Origin: Microbacterium sp. SL75
GTDB taxonomy: Bacteria > Actinomycetota > Actinomycetes > Actinomycetales > Microbacteriaceae
Direction: 5' to 3'
DNA length: 64,000 bases
Assembly: GCF_026625865.1 (NCBI RefSeq)
Contig: NZ_CP113067.1
Location: 3,224,001-3,288,000, forward strand
Positions 52,917 through 60,240 of the stretch are shown here, in pieces (the first letter of the stretch is position 1; each line of letters starts with the position of its first letter). A model generated the notes under the pieces. That model saw nothing but the letters and a program-made list of their open reading frames with translations. It had not been told where the DNA came from and ran no database searches. The translations under genes and the position numbers were made by a program.

Positions 52917-53726
52917 ATGACTCTCGCACTCGTCACCGGAACCACCAGCGGCATCGGCATGCACACCGCGATCCAGCTCGCGCAACGGGGGGTGACGGTC
53001 GTCGCCACCGTCCGCGACACCGCGCGCGCCGACGCCCTGCGCTCCGCGGCATCCGAGGCGGGTGTCGAGCTCGACATCCGGGCCCTGGATGTGACGGATG
53101 CCGAGGGCGCCCGCGCCCTGATCGAGGCCACGGGCCCCGTGGACATCCTCGTGAACAACGCCGGGCGCGGCGCCGTGGGCACCCTCGAACAGGTGAGCGA
53201 CGACGAGCTGCAGGAGCAGCTCGAGACGAACTACCTCTCGGTCGCGCGTCTGACCCGTCTCGTCCTCCCCGATATGCGTGAGCGGGGGAGCGGCCGCATC
53301 GTGACGGTGACGAGCGTCGGGGGAGCGGTGGGGCAACCGTTCTCCGACGCGTACTGCGGCGCGAAGTTCGCCGTCGAGGGTCTCATGCAGTCGCTCGCCC
53401 CGGTGGTCGCCCCCTTCGGAGTCGATGTGTCGATCGTCGAACCGGCCGCCGTCGCCTCGTCGTTCGTCGACTCGGTGCACCGCGCCGCCCCCGGCCCGTA
53501 CGCGGAACTGCAGCAGGCGTACCTCGACCGCGCGGCGACCTCGTTCGCATCGGCGCAGTCGGCGGAGGACGCTGCGAAGACCGTCGTCGAGGCCGCCACC
53601 ACCTCGGCCCCGCGGTTCCGCTGGCAGACCTCGGATGCCGCGACCCAGTTCGCCGGCCTGTCGCTGGGCGACCTCGACGGTTCGAGTGTGCTGAACGTGA
53701 CGTCGGGGTGGGTGCAACGCGACTGA
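52917..53726 (+). CDS. Short-chain dehydrogenase/reductase
   Basis: The 269-residue Rossmann protein has the NAD(P) motif TGTTSGIG (residues 7-14), NNAGRG, and the catalytic Ser plus Y146-C-G-A-K150. It is an SDR of classical type with unknown substrate. CATGAT at 52905-52910 lies 6 nt before the ATG with no ribosome site, so it is probably leaderless. Confidence 0.9.
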   Translation: MTLALVTGTTSGIGMHTAIQLAQRGVTVVATVRDTARADALRSAASEAGVELDIRALDVTDAEGARALIEATGPVDILVNNAGRGAVGTLEQVSDDELQEQLETNYLSVARLTRLVLPDMRERGSGRIVTVTSVGGAVGQPFSDAYCGAKFAVEGLMQSLAPVVAPFGVDVSIVEPAAVASSFVDSVHRAAPGPYAELQQAYLDRAATSFASAQSAEDAAKTVVEAATTSAPRFRWQTSDAATQFAGLSLGDLDGSSVLNVTSGWVQRD

Positions 53727-53731
53727 GGGGT

Positions 53732-53750
53732 CGCCCCGTTCGCGGGGGCG
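53732..53750. terminator. Short hairpin between convergent genes
   Basis: CGCCCC (53732-53737) pairs with GGGGCG (53745-53750) around a 7-nt loop, 6 bp after the SDR stop and 27 bp before the end of the convergent hydrolase gene. There is no T-tract, and adjacent C/G runs allow alternative pairings. Confidence 0.45.
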
Positions 53751-53776
53751 CCCCGCCCCGCCTGATCGCCCCGCGG

Positions 53777-54718
53777 TCAGTACAGAAGGGCCGCCGGCTC
53801 GAGGTGGGAGGTCTGGTCACCCACCAGGGAGAGTTCGCGCGGATCGATCTTGCGGACCTCGGCCGTGTCGGCCAGGTCGTCGAGACTGATCCAGAAGATG
53901 TTGGGGCTCCGCGTCGAACCGAAGTAGTAGACCCGATTGGTCAGGTCGGCGCCGGCGCGCCACCACGTGGGGTAGACGTCGCCCGTCGAGTACGGTGCGC
54001 CGTAGGGGACCGAGACGTTGGCGATGAGCTGGAATACCCCCGCCACGGCCTCCTCGGTGTTCTCCGGCTCGGGCAGGTAGTGCAGGAAGTACGCCGAACG
54101 CACGAACCTGTCGGCCGAGGTGATGTCACCGGGCGGCTGGAGTTCGCCGCCGAAAGGTCGGTATCGCGACAGGTTCTCCAGCTGCTTGTCGAGCGTGGGG
54201 GAGTTGGCCATGACCGTGTACTCGGGGCCGTGGTGCACGACGAGCTCACCTCCGAGCGGCTCGATGATCGCCGAGTCGCCGGTCGGATCCTCGATCGCGA
54301 TGTGCACCCCGAGCTGCATGCCGCGGAACTCCGGCGAAGTGATGCGCACGCGGCCGATATGCGCGACGGCCTCGGCGACGGTGGCGAAGTTGTCGAGCAG
54401 ATACTGCACCCAGAGAGCATTGGCGACAGAGGGGCGCCCGTCCGGCTCGGGAAATGCGACGTCCTCGGGATCGAGGTACAGGGCGTGCGCCCCGAGTCCC
54501 TTCTCGTTCAGCCCGTCGACGGTGCCGAGGCCCCACATGCTCGTGACGACGCTCGAGTACGACGACGTCCAGGCCAGCGAGTGATCATCGGCGCGACCGT
54601 CGCGGGCCGTGCCGCGGGGAACGAACCACAGTTCGGGTTCGTCGCTCACCGCCCAGTCCATGCAGCGACTGACCGTCTTGGCGACGTCGTTCGTGTTCCA
54701 GAGGATTCGTGTGCACAC
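53777..54718 (-). CDS. Choloylglycine hydrolase / penicillin V acylase-like Ntn hydrolase
   Basis: The 313-residue protein begins V-C-T-R, so Cys2 becomes the N-terminal nucleophile after removal of the initiator, as in bile-salt hydrolase and penicillin V acylase. The WNTNDVAKTVSRCMDW and GLNEKGLGAHALYL segments match the family. No signal peptide is present. Its substrate is a linear amide, possibly an acyl-homoserine lactone or N-acyl amino acid. TACGCT (complement 54725-54730) lies 6 nt before the GTG, so the mRNA is leaderless; its promoter overlaps that of the divergent gene at 54762. Confidence 0.88.
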   Translation of the reverse strand: MCTRILWNTNDVAKTVSRCMDWAVSDEPELWFVPRGTARDGRADDHSLAWTSSYSSVVTSMWGLGTVDGLNEKGLGAHALYLDPEDVAFPEPDGRPSVANALWVQYLLDNFATVAEAVAHIGRVRITSPEFRGMQLGVHIAIEDPTGDSAIIEPLGGELVVHHGPEYTVMANSPTLDKQLENLSRYRPFGGELQPPGDITSADRFVRSAYFLHYLPEPENTEEAVAGVFQLIANVSVPYGAPYSTGDVYPTWWRAGADLTNRVYYFGSTRSPNIFWISLDDLADTAEVRKIDPRELSLVGDQTSHLEPAALLY

Positions 54719-54761
54719 GCGTGCAGCGTATCCCGTCGCCGCGGGGCGATATGGTGCAGAA
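54719..54761. promoter_or_regulatory. Overlapping divergent leaderless promoters
   Basis: Only 43 bp separate the two divergent start codons. The leftward -10 is TACGCT (complement 54725-54730) and the rightward is TATGGT (54750-54755). Each would have its -35 region across the other promoter, so polymerase could occupy only one at a time. Confidence 0.6.
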
Positions 54762-55130
54762 ATGCCCGACATCACGGAGACCCGACCGACCAGCCCCTGG
54801 GGGTGGGTCGGCATGTGGGTGCGCGAGGAGAAGTTCTGGCGCGACATCGGCGCGCGCGTGCTCGCGGGCGTGATCACCGCGGCCGTCGTCTACTCCGGCG
54901 CCCTGCTCCTCGGGTACCTGCACACGCCCGAGATCGGGGCAGGTCTTCTGCTGGCTCTCGGCATCGTCGCGTGCGGCGTCCTGGTCACGGGTAGCGTTCA
55001 CCTGCTCCGGAGCGCCCGAGCACGGGGCCGCGCGGGAAGCTCGCGAAGCTGGCACATCATCGTGGCGATCGTGCTGCTGCTCGCATCGGTTGCCATCGCG
55101 ATCGGCATAGCAACGGACCTGCTGCGCTAG
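54762..55130 (+). CDS. Small hypothetical membrane protein
   Basis: The 122-residue protein has an N-terminal Trp-rich amphipathic segment (WGWVGMWVREEKFW) and three helices (about 34-52, 58-76 and 98-118). No family is recognised. TATGGT 6 nt before the ATG and no ribosome site suggest a leaderless transcript. It is divergent from the Ntn-hydrolase gene. Confidence 0.65.
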   Translation: MPDITETRPTSPWGWVGMWVREEKFWRDIGARVLAGVITAAVVYSGALLLGYLHTPEIGAGLLLALGIVACGVLVTGSVHLLRSARARGRAGSSRSWHIIVAIVLLLASVAIAIGIATDLLR

Positions 55131-55149
55131 CCCTCGTCTTCCTTGGCGC

Positions 55150-55695
55150 TTACGACGGCACGGCCGGCGGATCCCATGAGCACACAGCATCCGCCAGCTC
55201 CGCTACCGTCGACCGGCTGTCGAGATGGAGCACCGGCTTACCCGTCGCCGCGAGCCACGTGTCGTGCTCGAAACGGTTGCGGCCGTCGAAGGTGGGTTCG
55301 TCGTACCCCTCGGCCCACGTTCTGAACACGCGCCAGGCCTCGTCGTCGTGCGGCTGACCTCTGCGGCGGATGACCTCGCGCGCTTCGAGCCGACGCAGGC
55401 GTTCCGTGGGGTCCAGGGTGAGGAAGACGATCGCGTCGCACTCGGCGACGACCGACTCGCCCCACCCGAGCATCGACCCGGAGAGTACCCAGGCGGGGCG
55501 CGACACGAAGATCTCGCGCATCAGCGCGACCCTCTGCATCTCGTCCCTCTTCTGGAGGAACGGGGGAGTGGTCGGCATCCAGAAGTAGTCGTCCGCATCG
55601 GCGTGCGGAACCGCCCACCGCGCGGCCAGCGCGTGACCCAGCGTGGTCGTTCCGCTGCCGCTCGCGCCCAGGATGTGCAGGCGGGAAACATTCAT
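55150..55695 (-). CDS. P-loop nucleotide kinase-like protein (adenylate-kinase superfamily)
   Basis: The 181-residue protein opens RLHILGASGSGTTTLG; in its P-loop G10-A-S-G-S-G-T-T-T18 the usual Walker Lys is replaced by Thr16. A family of small adenylate-kinase-like proteins shares this GSGTTT loop. It also has DADDYFWMPTTPPF and the lid-like RRLEAREVIRRRG. Substrate unknown. The ATG at 55695 lacks a strong ribosome site and lies 14 nt after the end of a degenerate SDR fragment on the same strand. Confidence 0.8.
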   Translation of the reverse strand: MNVSRLHILGASGSGTTTLGHALAARWAVPHADADDYFWMPTTPPFLQKRDEMQRVALMREIFVSRPAWVLSGSMLGWGESVVAECDAIVFLTLDPTERLRRLEAREVIRRRGQPHDDEAWRVFRTWAEGYDEPTFDGRNRFEHDTWLAATGKPVLHLDSRSTVAELADAVCSWDPPAVPS

Positions 55696-55709
55696 CTCGC
55701 CGGGTCCCG

Positions 55710-55814
55710 TCAGGGCAGGATGCTGTCGACGTACCCGCCGTCGACGCGCAGAGCACCGCCGGTGGTCGCCGAGGTCGATGCCGACGCGAGCTCGATCGTC
55801 ATGGTGCTGCTCAT
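55710..55814 (-). pseudogene. C-terminal remnant of an SDR oxidoreductase
   Basis: The minus strand encodes 34 residues ending TTGGALRVDGGYVDSILP, the typical C-terminus of short-chain dehydrogenases (the VDGG block). No Rossmann motif or catalytic Tyr-Lys lies upstream; only about 15 further in-frame codons of Arg-rich sequence precede it. It therefore looks like a deletion remnant, and the deletion seems to have joined the kinase-like gene to foreign upstream sequence. Confidence 0.6.
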
Positions 55815-55917
55815 TCCGGTTTCCACCCTTCGTCGCTTTCGACGCCAGCCCGAGAGGCCTGGGGGAGGTCCGCGGAGCGGCATCAACTCATCAGACTTTA
55901 ATCAAGACACCTCGCGA

Positions 55918-55955
55918 GCACACGTGTGCCTGCCATAGAGTTATCGGGCGATAAC
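55918..55955. promoter_or_regulatory. Promoter with two palindromic operator candidates
   Basis: GCACACGTGTGC (55918-55929) is a perfect 12-bp palindrome. GTTATCG-GG-CGATAAC (55940-55955) is a perfect 7-2-7 dyad. TAGAGT at 55936-55941 is a possible -10 for the lipoprotein gene at 55981, and the second dyad would overlap the start of transcription, a typical repressor position. The AT-rich dyad stands out in this genome. Confidence 0.6.
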
Positions 55956-55980
55956 AACGATCTCGAAAGCGAGGATCGCG

Positions 55981-56622
55981 ATGACCCGCAACCAGATCTT
56001 CACCCGCCGGCGCGCGGCCAGCCGGGCAACGACCGCGCTTGCCGCCTGCCTCGTCGGCGCATCCCTTCTTGCCGGATGCGCCATCGCCATCGACGACACG
56101 CACGACGCACTCACCCCGGGCGAGGACTCATCTTCGAACGACATGGACGTCTCCGACGGCGTGGGGACCCTATCCACGACGACCCCCTTCCCACGCATCA
56201 CGAGTTGCGATCAGGTCGCCGGCGCGCTTGCGTCCTTCGTGAGCGGCATGACGCTGGTCGGCGAGAGCATCGCCGATGACGGCGTGCTCTGCCAGTGGGC
56301 CGCGCCCGACGAAGGCCCCTTCGCCAGCGTGACCGTGGCTGCCGCCGATGACGTTCCGACCCGTGACGCGCTGGAGATGCAGGGCACGATGCTCCACCTC
56401 ACTCCGACGCGCATCGACGACCCGCGCCTGGACGATGTCCGTGGACTCGGCGTCCGGTGGACGACGGACGGCGCGCCCGACAGCCCCGGATACTCCAATG
56501 TGTACGTGCCCGGAGTGTCGATCGAACTGCATGATGGTCGGCACGGCGGCTCGGGCGCCGAGTCCTACGCACCCAGCGATGACACCACGGTGACCGTCGC
56601 GCTCGCAGTGCTCGGCCTCTGA
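55981..56622 (+). CDS. Lipoprotein of unknown function
   Basis: The 213-residue protein has a twin-arginine-like N-terminus (TRRRAASR), a hydrophobic stretch and lipobox LLAGC (Cys33). The mature region begins with an acidic linker, followed by a compact domain with SCDQVAGALASFVSGM and a Cys in LCQWAAP. That pattern resembles actinobacterial DUF3558-like lipoproteins, but the match is weak. The ATG has AAAGCGAGG upstream. It is probably regulated through the dyads before it. Confidence 0.7.
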   Translation: MTRNQIFTRRRAASRATTALAACLVGASLLAGCAIAIDDTHDALTPGEDSSSNDMDVSDGVGTLSTTTPFPRITSCDQVAGALASFVSGMTLVGESIADDGVLCQWAAPDEGPFASVTVAAADDVPTRDALEMQGTMLHLTPTRIDDPRLDDVRGLGVRWTTDGAPDSPGYSNVYVPGVSIELHDGRHGGSGAESYAPSDDTTVTVALAVLGL

Positions 56623-56697
56623 CGTGTCAGCATCACCTGACGCCTGCCCGATCGCGCCAGGGACATGACGGGGAGGGCTTCGTCGGTTCAAGCTGAC

Positions 56698-56711
56698 ATA
56701 ATGTGCATTAT
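56698..56711. promoter_or_regulatory. AT-rich dyad in a gene-free region
   Basis: ATAATG-TG-CATTAT is a perfect 6-2-6 dyad, and its left arm also contains CATAAT, a good -10 hexamer reading toward the palindromic elements at 56748 and 56913. No gene starts downstream on the plus strand before 58600. Confidence 0.45.
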
Positions 56712-56747
56712 CGGCGCACACGCATCGCGCCACCGGCCGTCCCGCGA

Positions 56748-56822
56748 CGACGCATAAACGCTCCGAGCGACCAGAAACGCGAGCACAGCGTGTTTTTGGT
56801 CGCTGGGAGCGTTTATGCGTCG
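56748..56822. repeat. 19-bp-pitch palindromic element, copy E
   Basis: The four decamer positions begin at 56752 (GCATAAACGC), 56771 (CCAGAAACGC), 56790 (GTGTTTTTGG) and 56809 (GCGTTTATGC), again 19 bp apart. Inner sites have diverged jointly so that the arms still pair (GAGCGACCA with TGGTCGCT), evidence that the fold is maintained. Confidence 0.88.
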
Positions 56823-56907
56823 GGATCAGGGCCCGACGGCGCGGCTCATGCCTCAGCGGAGCCCGCTGATCGACCTCGACCCTGCACCGACCCCATGGCG
56901 CGACGAC

Positions 56908-56984
56908 GGCATCCATCAACGCTTCCCGCGCGCACAAACACGAGCACAGCGCGTTCATGTGCGCAGATCGCGTTCATGCGTGCG
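56908..56984. repeat. 19-bp-pitch palindromic element, copy F (degenerate)
   Basis: The sites begin at 56913 (CCATCAACGC), 56932 (GCACAAACAC), 56951 (GCGTTCATGT) and 56970 (GCGTTCATGC). The 19-bp pitch is kept but the arms match less well. It lies just before the 3' end of the dienelactone hydrolase gene. Confidence 0.7.
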
Positions 56985-56996
56985 TCGGCCGGCCCT

Positions 56997-57770
56997 TCAG
57001 CCGAGAACCTCCGCCAGGAACGCCTTCATCGCCGTCCAGCTCCGGCGCTCCGCGACGGCCTGGAACTGCGCTCCGTGCTCGGGGGCGTCGGCATCCGGAA
57101 GCGTGAACGCGTGCAGGGCGTTGGCGTACGAGACCACCTGCCAGTCCACCGACGGCGCGGTGCGCAGGTCGTTCTCAAAGGCGAGCAGGGCGTCGTCGGG
57201 AACGACGGGGTCGGCGGCCCCGTGGAGGACGAGCAGCTTCGCGGTGATTCGTTCCGCCTCGCCCGCCGGTCCGGTCAGCAATCCGCCGTGGAAACTCACC
57301 ACCGCATCGACGGCGGCGCCCGTGCGGGCGAGCTCGAGCACGGACGAACCGCCGAAGCAGTAGCCGATCGCCGCGGTGCGCTGCGAGTCGACCGAGGGTT
57401 GCGAGATCATCTGGTCGAACGCCTCGGTCATCCGCTTACGCCACAGCGGCCGGTCTTGATAGAACCCTCCGGCGACAGCCGCGGCCTCTTCCGCCGACGG
57501 GCGCACGTCCGCGCCGTACACATCCGCCGCGAAGCCCGTGTAGCCGAGGCGAGCGAGCATGTCGCAGCGCATGCGCACGTAGTCGGTCACTCCGAGCCAG
57601 TCGTGGACGACGAGGACTCCCGGGTGTCGCTCCTCCCCTGCCGGTCGAGCGAGGTATCCGCGGTAGTCGACCCCGTCGACGCGGTAATCGACATCAAACG
57701 ATTCGATACCGGATGCCGGGGCGGGTTCGCGATCAAGGATGCCGGAGAGGGCGGCGGAGTACATGGTCAT
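56997..57770 (-). CDS. Dienelactone hydrolase family protein
   Basis: The 257-residue alpha/beta hydrolase has the nucleophile elbow GYCFGG with Cys138, as in carboxymethylenebutenolidase, LVVHDWLGVTDYVR for the oxyanion region, LVLHGAADPVVP with the Asp, and the His in YANALHAFTLP. It would open dienelactones or hydrolyse related esters in the cytoplasm. The ATG at 57770 has GGAG 6 nt upstream. Confidence 0.9.
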   Translation of the reverse strand: MTMYSAALSGILDREPAPASGIESFDVDYRVDGVDYRGYLARPAGEERHPGVLVVHDWLGVTDYVRMRCDMLARLGYTGFAADVYGADVRPSAEEAAAVAGGFYQDRPLWRKRMTEAFDQMISQPSVDSQRTAAIGYCFGGSSVLELARTGAAVDAVVSFHGGLLTGPAGEAERITAKLLVLHGAADPVVPDDALLAFENDLRTAPSVDWQVVSYANALHAFTLPDADAPEHGAQFQAVAERRSWTAMKAFLAEVLG

Positions 57771-57847
57771 GCGGTTCTCCAGGGGGTGAGGAATCGTGTC
57801 GTTCGGAGACTAAACCCCCGACGCCGGAGACAGCCGGGTCTTGCCCC

Positions 57848-58549
57848 TCAGCGCCGACAGACGAAGAACAGCCGCCGCGCGTCGTCTGAAATCGGCTGAT
57901 CGCGCCCACCGCTCGCCTCGACCCGTGCGAAGCCGGCGTCTGCCAGCATCGCCCGCACCTCCGACAGAGCCACGGCGTACTCGGCGATCCTGTCTTCGAC
58001 GACCGTGTCCTCGCGCTCGATCCGCACGTGCCAGTCGAAGCGGTCGTCACCGACGGCGTGAATACGCATCGACACCGTTGCCCCGTCGGCCTCGGCGGTG
58101 TGCTCCTCGCCGGCATCCATCCTCAAACGACCGAGGGTGTTCATGTCGAACAGGAACACCCCGTCGTCCGCCAGGTGCACCGCGGCCGTGGCGAAGACCG
58201 AGGGCCAATCGCTGCCGGGCAGGTGATTGATCGTGTCGTAGACGCACGCAACCACGTCGAACGTGCGTCCCAGCGACAGCGACCGGATGTCGGCTGCGAC
58301 GAACGCGGCATCCATTCCCTTCGTCCGGGCGATCTCGAGCATCTCGGGCGAGACGTCGACGCCCACCTTCTCCCACTCCGCGGGCAGCAGCTCGAGGACG
58401 GCTCCGGTGCCGCAGCCGAGCTCGAGCAGCGAACCCGGCACGACCCCCGACTCCCCCGCACGCCGTTCGACCCACCCGGCGAAGGCCTCGGCCGCCCCGC
58501 TCTGGACGGTGTCGTAGAAGGGTGCGAACTCGGAGTACATGGGCCTCAT
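57848..58549 (-). CDS. Class I SAM-dependent methyltransferase
   Basis: The 233-residue protein opens with MYSEFAPFYDTVQSG, then motif I LLELGCGTGAVLELLP, the acidic VGVDVSPEMLEIA and VACVYDTINHLPGSD. Substrate unknown. The start could also be the ATG at 58540, three codons later. It is divergent from the AEC transporter transcript, with 50 bp between start codons. Confidence 0.85.
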   Translation of the reverse strand: MRPMYSEFAPFYDTVQSGAAEAFAGWVERRAGESGVVPGSLLELGCGTGAVLELLPAEWEKVGVDVSPEMLEIARTKGMDAAFVAADIRSLSLGRTFDVVACVYDTINHLPGSDWPSVFATAAVHLADDGVFLFDMNTLGRLRMDAGEEHTAEADGATVSMRIHAVGDDRFDWHVRIEREDTVVEDRIAEYAVALSEVRAMLADAGFARVEASGGRDQPISDDARRLFFVCRR

Positions 58550-58599
58550 CCCACCACGACGTCACGGACGGGACCAAGACCCCCGCTACGCTCGAAGCG

Positions 58600-58641
58600 A
58601 TGACTCCCCCAGCCGCCCCCGTGCCAGCCCTCGGCGCATGA
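58600..58641 (+). CDS. Proline-rich 13-residue leader peptide upstream of the AEC carrier
   Basis: ATG at 58600 lies 7 nt after TACGCT (58587-58592), the spacing seen for leaderless starts in this window. The frame encodes MTPPAAPVPALGA and stops with TGA overlapping the next ATG (ATGA at 58638). The carrier has no ribosome site of its own, so its translation would depend on ribosomes reading this peptide. Four prolines in 13 codons could slow those ribosomes. Confidence 0.55.
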   Translation: MTPPAAPVPALGA

Positions 58642-59567
58642 GCGGCGTCTTCACCGGATTCGCCGTCGTCGGACTCGCTGTCGTCGTCGGCTACGTCATC
58701 GCCCGCATCGACCTGCTGGGCCCGCACGCGCGACACGTGCTCAGCCGCCTGACGTTCTTCGTCCTCTCGCCGTTCCTGCTGTTCACGGTGCTCGCGAAGG
58801 CCGACGTCGCGACGCTGTTCTCGGCGCTGCTTCCGGTGTCGATGATCACCGCCGCGGTCATCATCGGCGTCTACGCCCTCTTCTCGGCCCTGGTCCTGCG
58901 TCGCCGTGTCGGCGAGACGGTGATCGGCGCTCTGTCGGCGGGCCAGGTGAACAGCAACAACATCGGCATCCCGATCTCGCTGTACATGCTCGGGAACGCG
59001 GCGTACTCGGCTCCGGTGATCCTGTTCCAGTTGCTGGTGCTCATGCCCATCGCGCTGTCGATCCTGGATGCCGCGACCTCGGGATCCCGCAACATCGGGC
59101 GCATCCTCTTGCAGACGGCGAAGAACCCGATGCTCATCGGTTCCGCTCTGGGTGTCCTCGTGGCCCTCCTCGACGTCGACCTGCCGCCCATCGTCTTCGA
59201 CCCGCTGCACCTCATCGCGGGAGCCTGCGTGCCGGTGCTGCTGATGTCGTACGGCATGTCGCTGTACGGCCAGCGCGTGCTCACCGAGCCGGGGAGGCGT
59301 GTCGACGTCGTGATGGCCTCGGCGCTCAAACTCCTCGCGATGCCGGCGTTGGCGTGGCTCGTCGCGACGCTGTTCGCCCTGCCCACCGACCAGGTGTTCA
59401 TCGTCGTCGTGCTCGCGGCTCTCCCGACGGCGCAGAACGTCTTCAACTTCGCGCAGCGCTACGGAGTCGGCGAGATCCTGTCGCGCGACGTCGTCTTCAT
59501 CTCCACCCTCGGCTGCCTTCCGGTGCTGTTCACCGTGGCGCTCCTGCTCGAGCACTCCCCCGCGTAG
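58638..59567 (+). CDS. AEC-family (auxin-efflux-carrier-like) transporter
   Basis: The 309-residue protein has about 10 helices: FAVVGLAVVVGYVIARI at the N-terminus, the AEC-type GQVNSNNIGIPISLYMLGN central motif, and AALPTAQNVFNFAQRYG near the end. The family exports or takes up carboxylates and amino acids; substrate unknown. No Shine-Dalgarno precedes the ATG; the overlap with the 13-codon leader suggests translational coupling. Confidence 0.88.
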   Translation: MSGVFTGFAVVGLAVVVGYVIARIDLLGPHARHVLSRLTFFVLSPFLLFTVLAKADVATLFSALLPVSMITAAVIIGVYALFSALVLRRRVGETVIGALSAGQVNSNNIGIPISLYMLGNAAYSAPVILFQLLVLMPIALSILDAATSGSRNIGRILLQTAKNPMLIGSALGVLVALLDVDLPPIVFDPLHLIAGACVPVLLMSYGMSLYGQRVLTEPGRRVDVVMASALKLLAMPALAWLVATLFALPTDQVFIVVVLAALPTAQNVFNFAQRYGVGEILSRDVVFISTLGCLPVLFTVALLLEHSPA

Positions 59568-59639
59568 CACCGGTCGCACTCGTCGACCCTCGGGTCTAGG
59601 GTGAGACCTGTTCTCAGCTTTTACTCAGAAAGGCTCGCC

Positions 59640-60188
59640 ATGTCGCCCTCCACGACCAGTCCCGCCGTCGGCGCCGTCCGCACTGCGCTCGGCGTCAGCG
59701 GAGTCCTCTCGCTCGTCATCGGTCTGCTCATCCTCATCTGGCCCGGCCGCACCGCCGAGGTCGCCGTCGGCATCATCTCGGTCTACGTGATCATCGCGGG
59801 CCTGGTGAACATCGGCATCGGCCTGTTCTGGCGCTCCGGCTGGGCCCGCATCGGCTACCTCGTCCTCGGCGTGCTCTTCATCGTCGCGGGCATCTTCTCG
59901 TTCGCGAACCTCTCGGCCACGACCGCGTGGTTCGGTGTCTTCATCGGCACCCTGGTCGGCATCCTGTGGATCATCGAGGGCGTCGTCTCGCTCACGACCG
60001 CCGGTCACGCCTCGAAGGCGCGCGCGTGGACGGTCTTCTTCGCGATCGTCAGCATCGTCGCCGGAATCGTTCTGCTGTTCTCGCCGCTGCTGGGCGCGGT
60101 GACGCTGTTCCTGCTGATCGGCATCTCACTGGTCATCCTCGGCGCCTTCCAGATCGTGCGCGCGATCCAGTTCGGCAAGGCCGTCTGA
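59640..60188 (+). CDS. DUF308 / HdeD-family membrane protein
   Basis: The 182-residue protein has six helices in three repeated pairs, a repeat of the form GVLSLVIGLLILIWP ... GVLFIVAGIFSF ... IVSIVAGIVLLFSP, characteristic of DUF308/HdeD. The E. coli member relates to acid resistance; here the role is unknown. The ATG has GAAAGG 7 nt upstream. It is convergent with the S9 peptidase across a strong terminator. Confidence 0.88.
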   Translation: MSPSTTSPAVGAVRTALGVSGVLSLVIGLLILIWPGRTAEVAVGIISVYVIIAGLVNIGIGLFWRSGWARIGYLVLGVLFIVAGIFSFANLSATTAWFGVFIGTLVGILWIIEGVVSLTTAGHASKARAWTVFFAIVSIVAGIVLLFSPLLGAVTLFLLIGISLVILGAFQIVRAIQFGKAV

Positions 60189-60195
60189 CGCCGAT

Positions 60196-60239
60196 AGAAG
60201 AAGGGGCCCGGATGCCACGGCATCCGGGCCCCTTCTTCT
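60196..60239. terminator. Bidirectional 21-bp terminator
   Basis: Two perfect 21-bp arms (60196-60216 and 60219-60239) are separated by AC and lie between convergent genes. The GC core is flanked by AGAAGAA/TTCTTCT, giving a T-rich exit in either direction. The tip contains GGATGCC and GGCATCC, the second terminator in the window with this inverted pair. Confidence 0.92.
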
Positions 60240-60240
60240 G

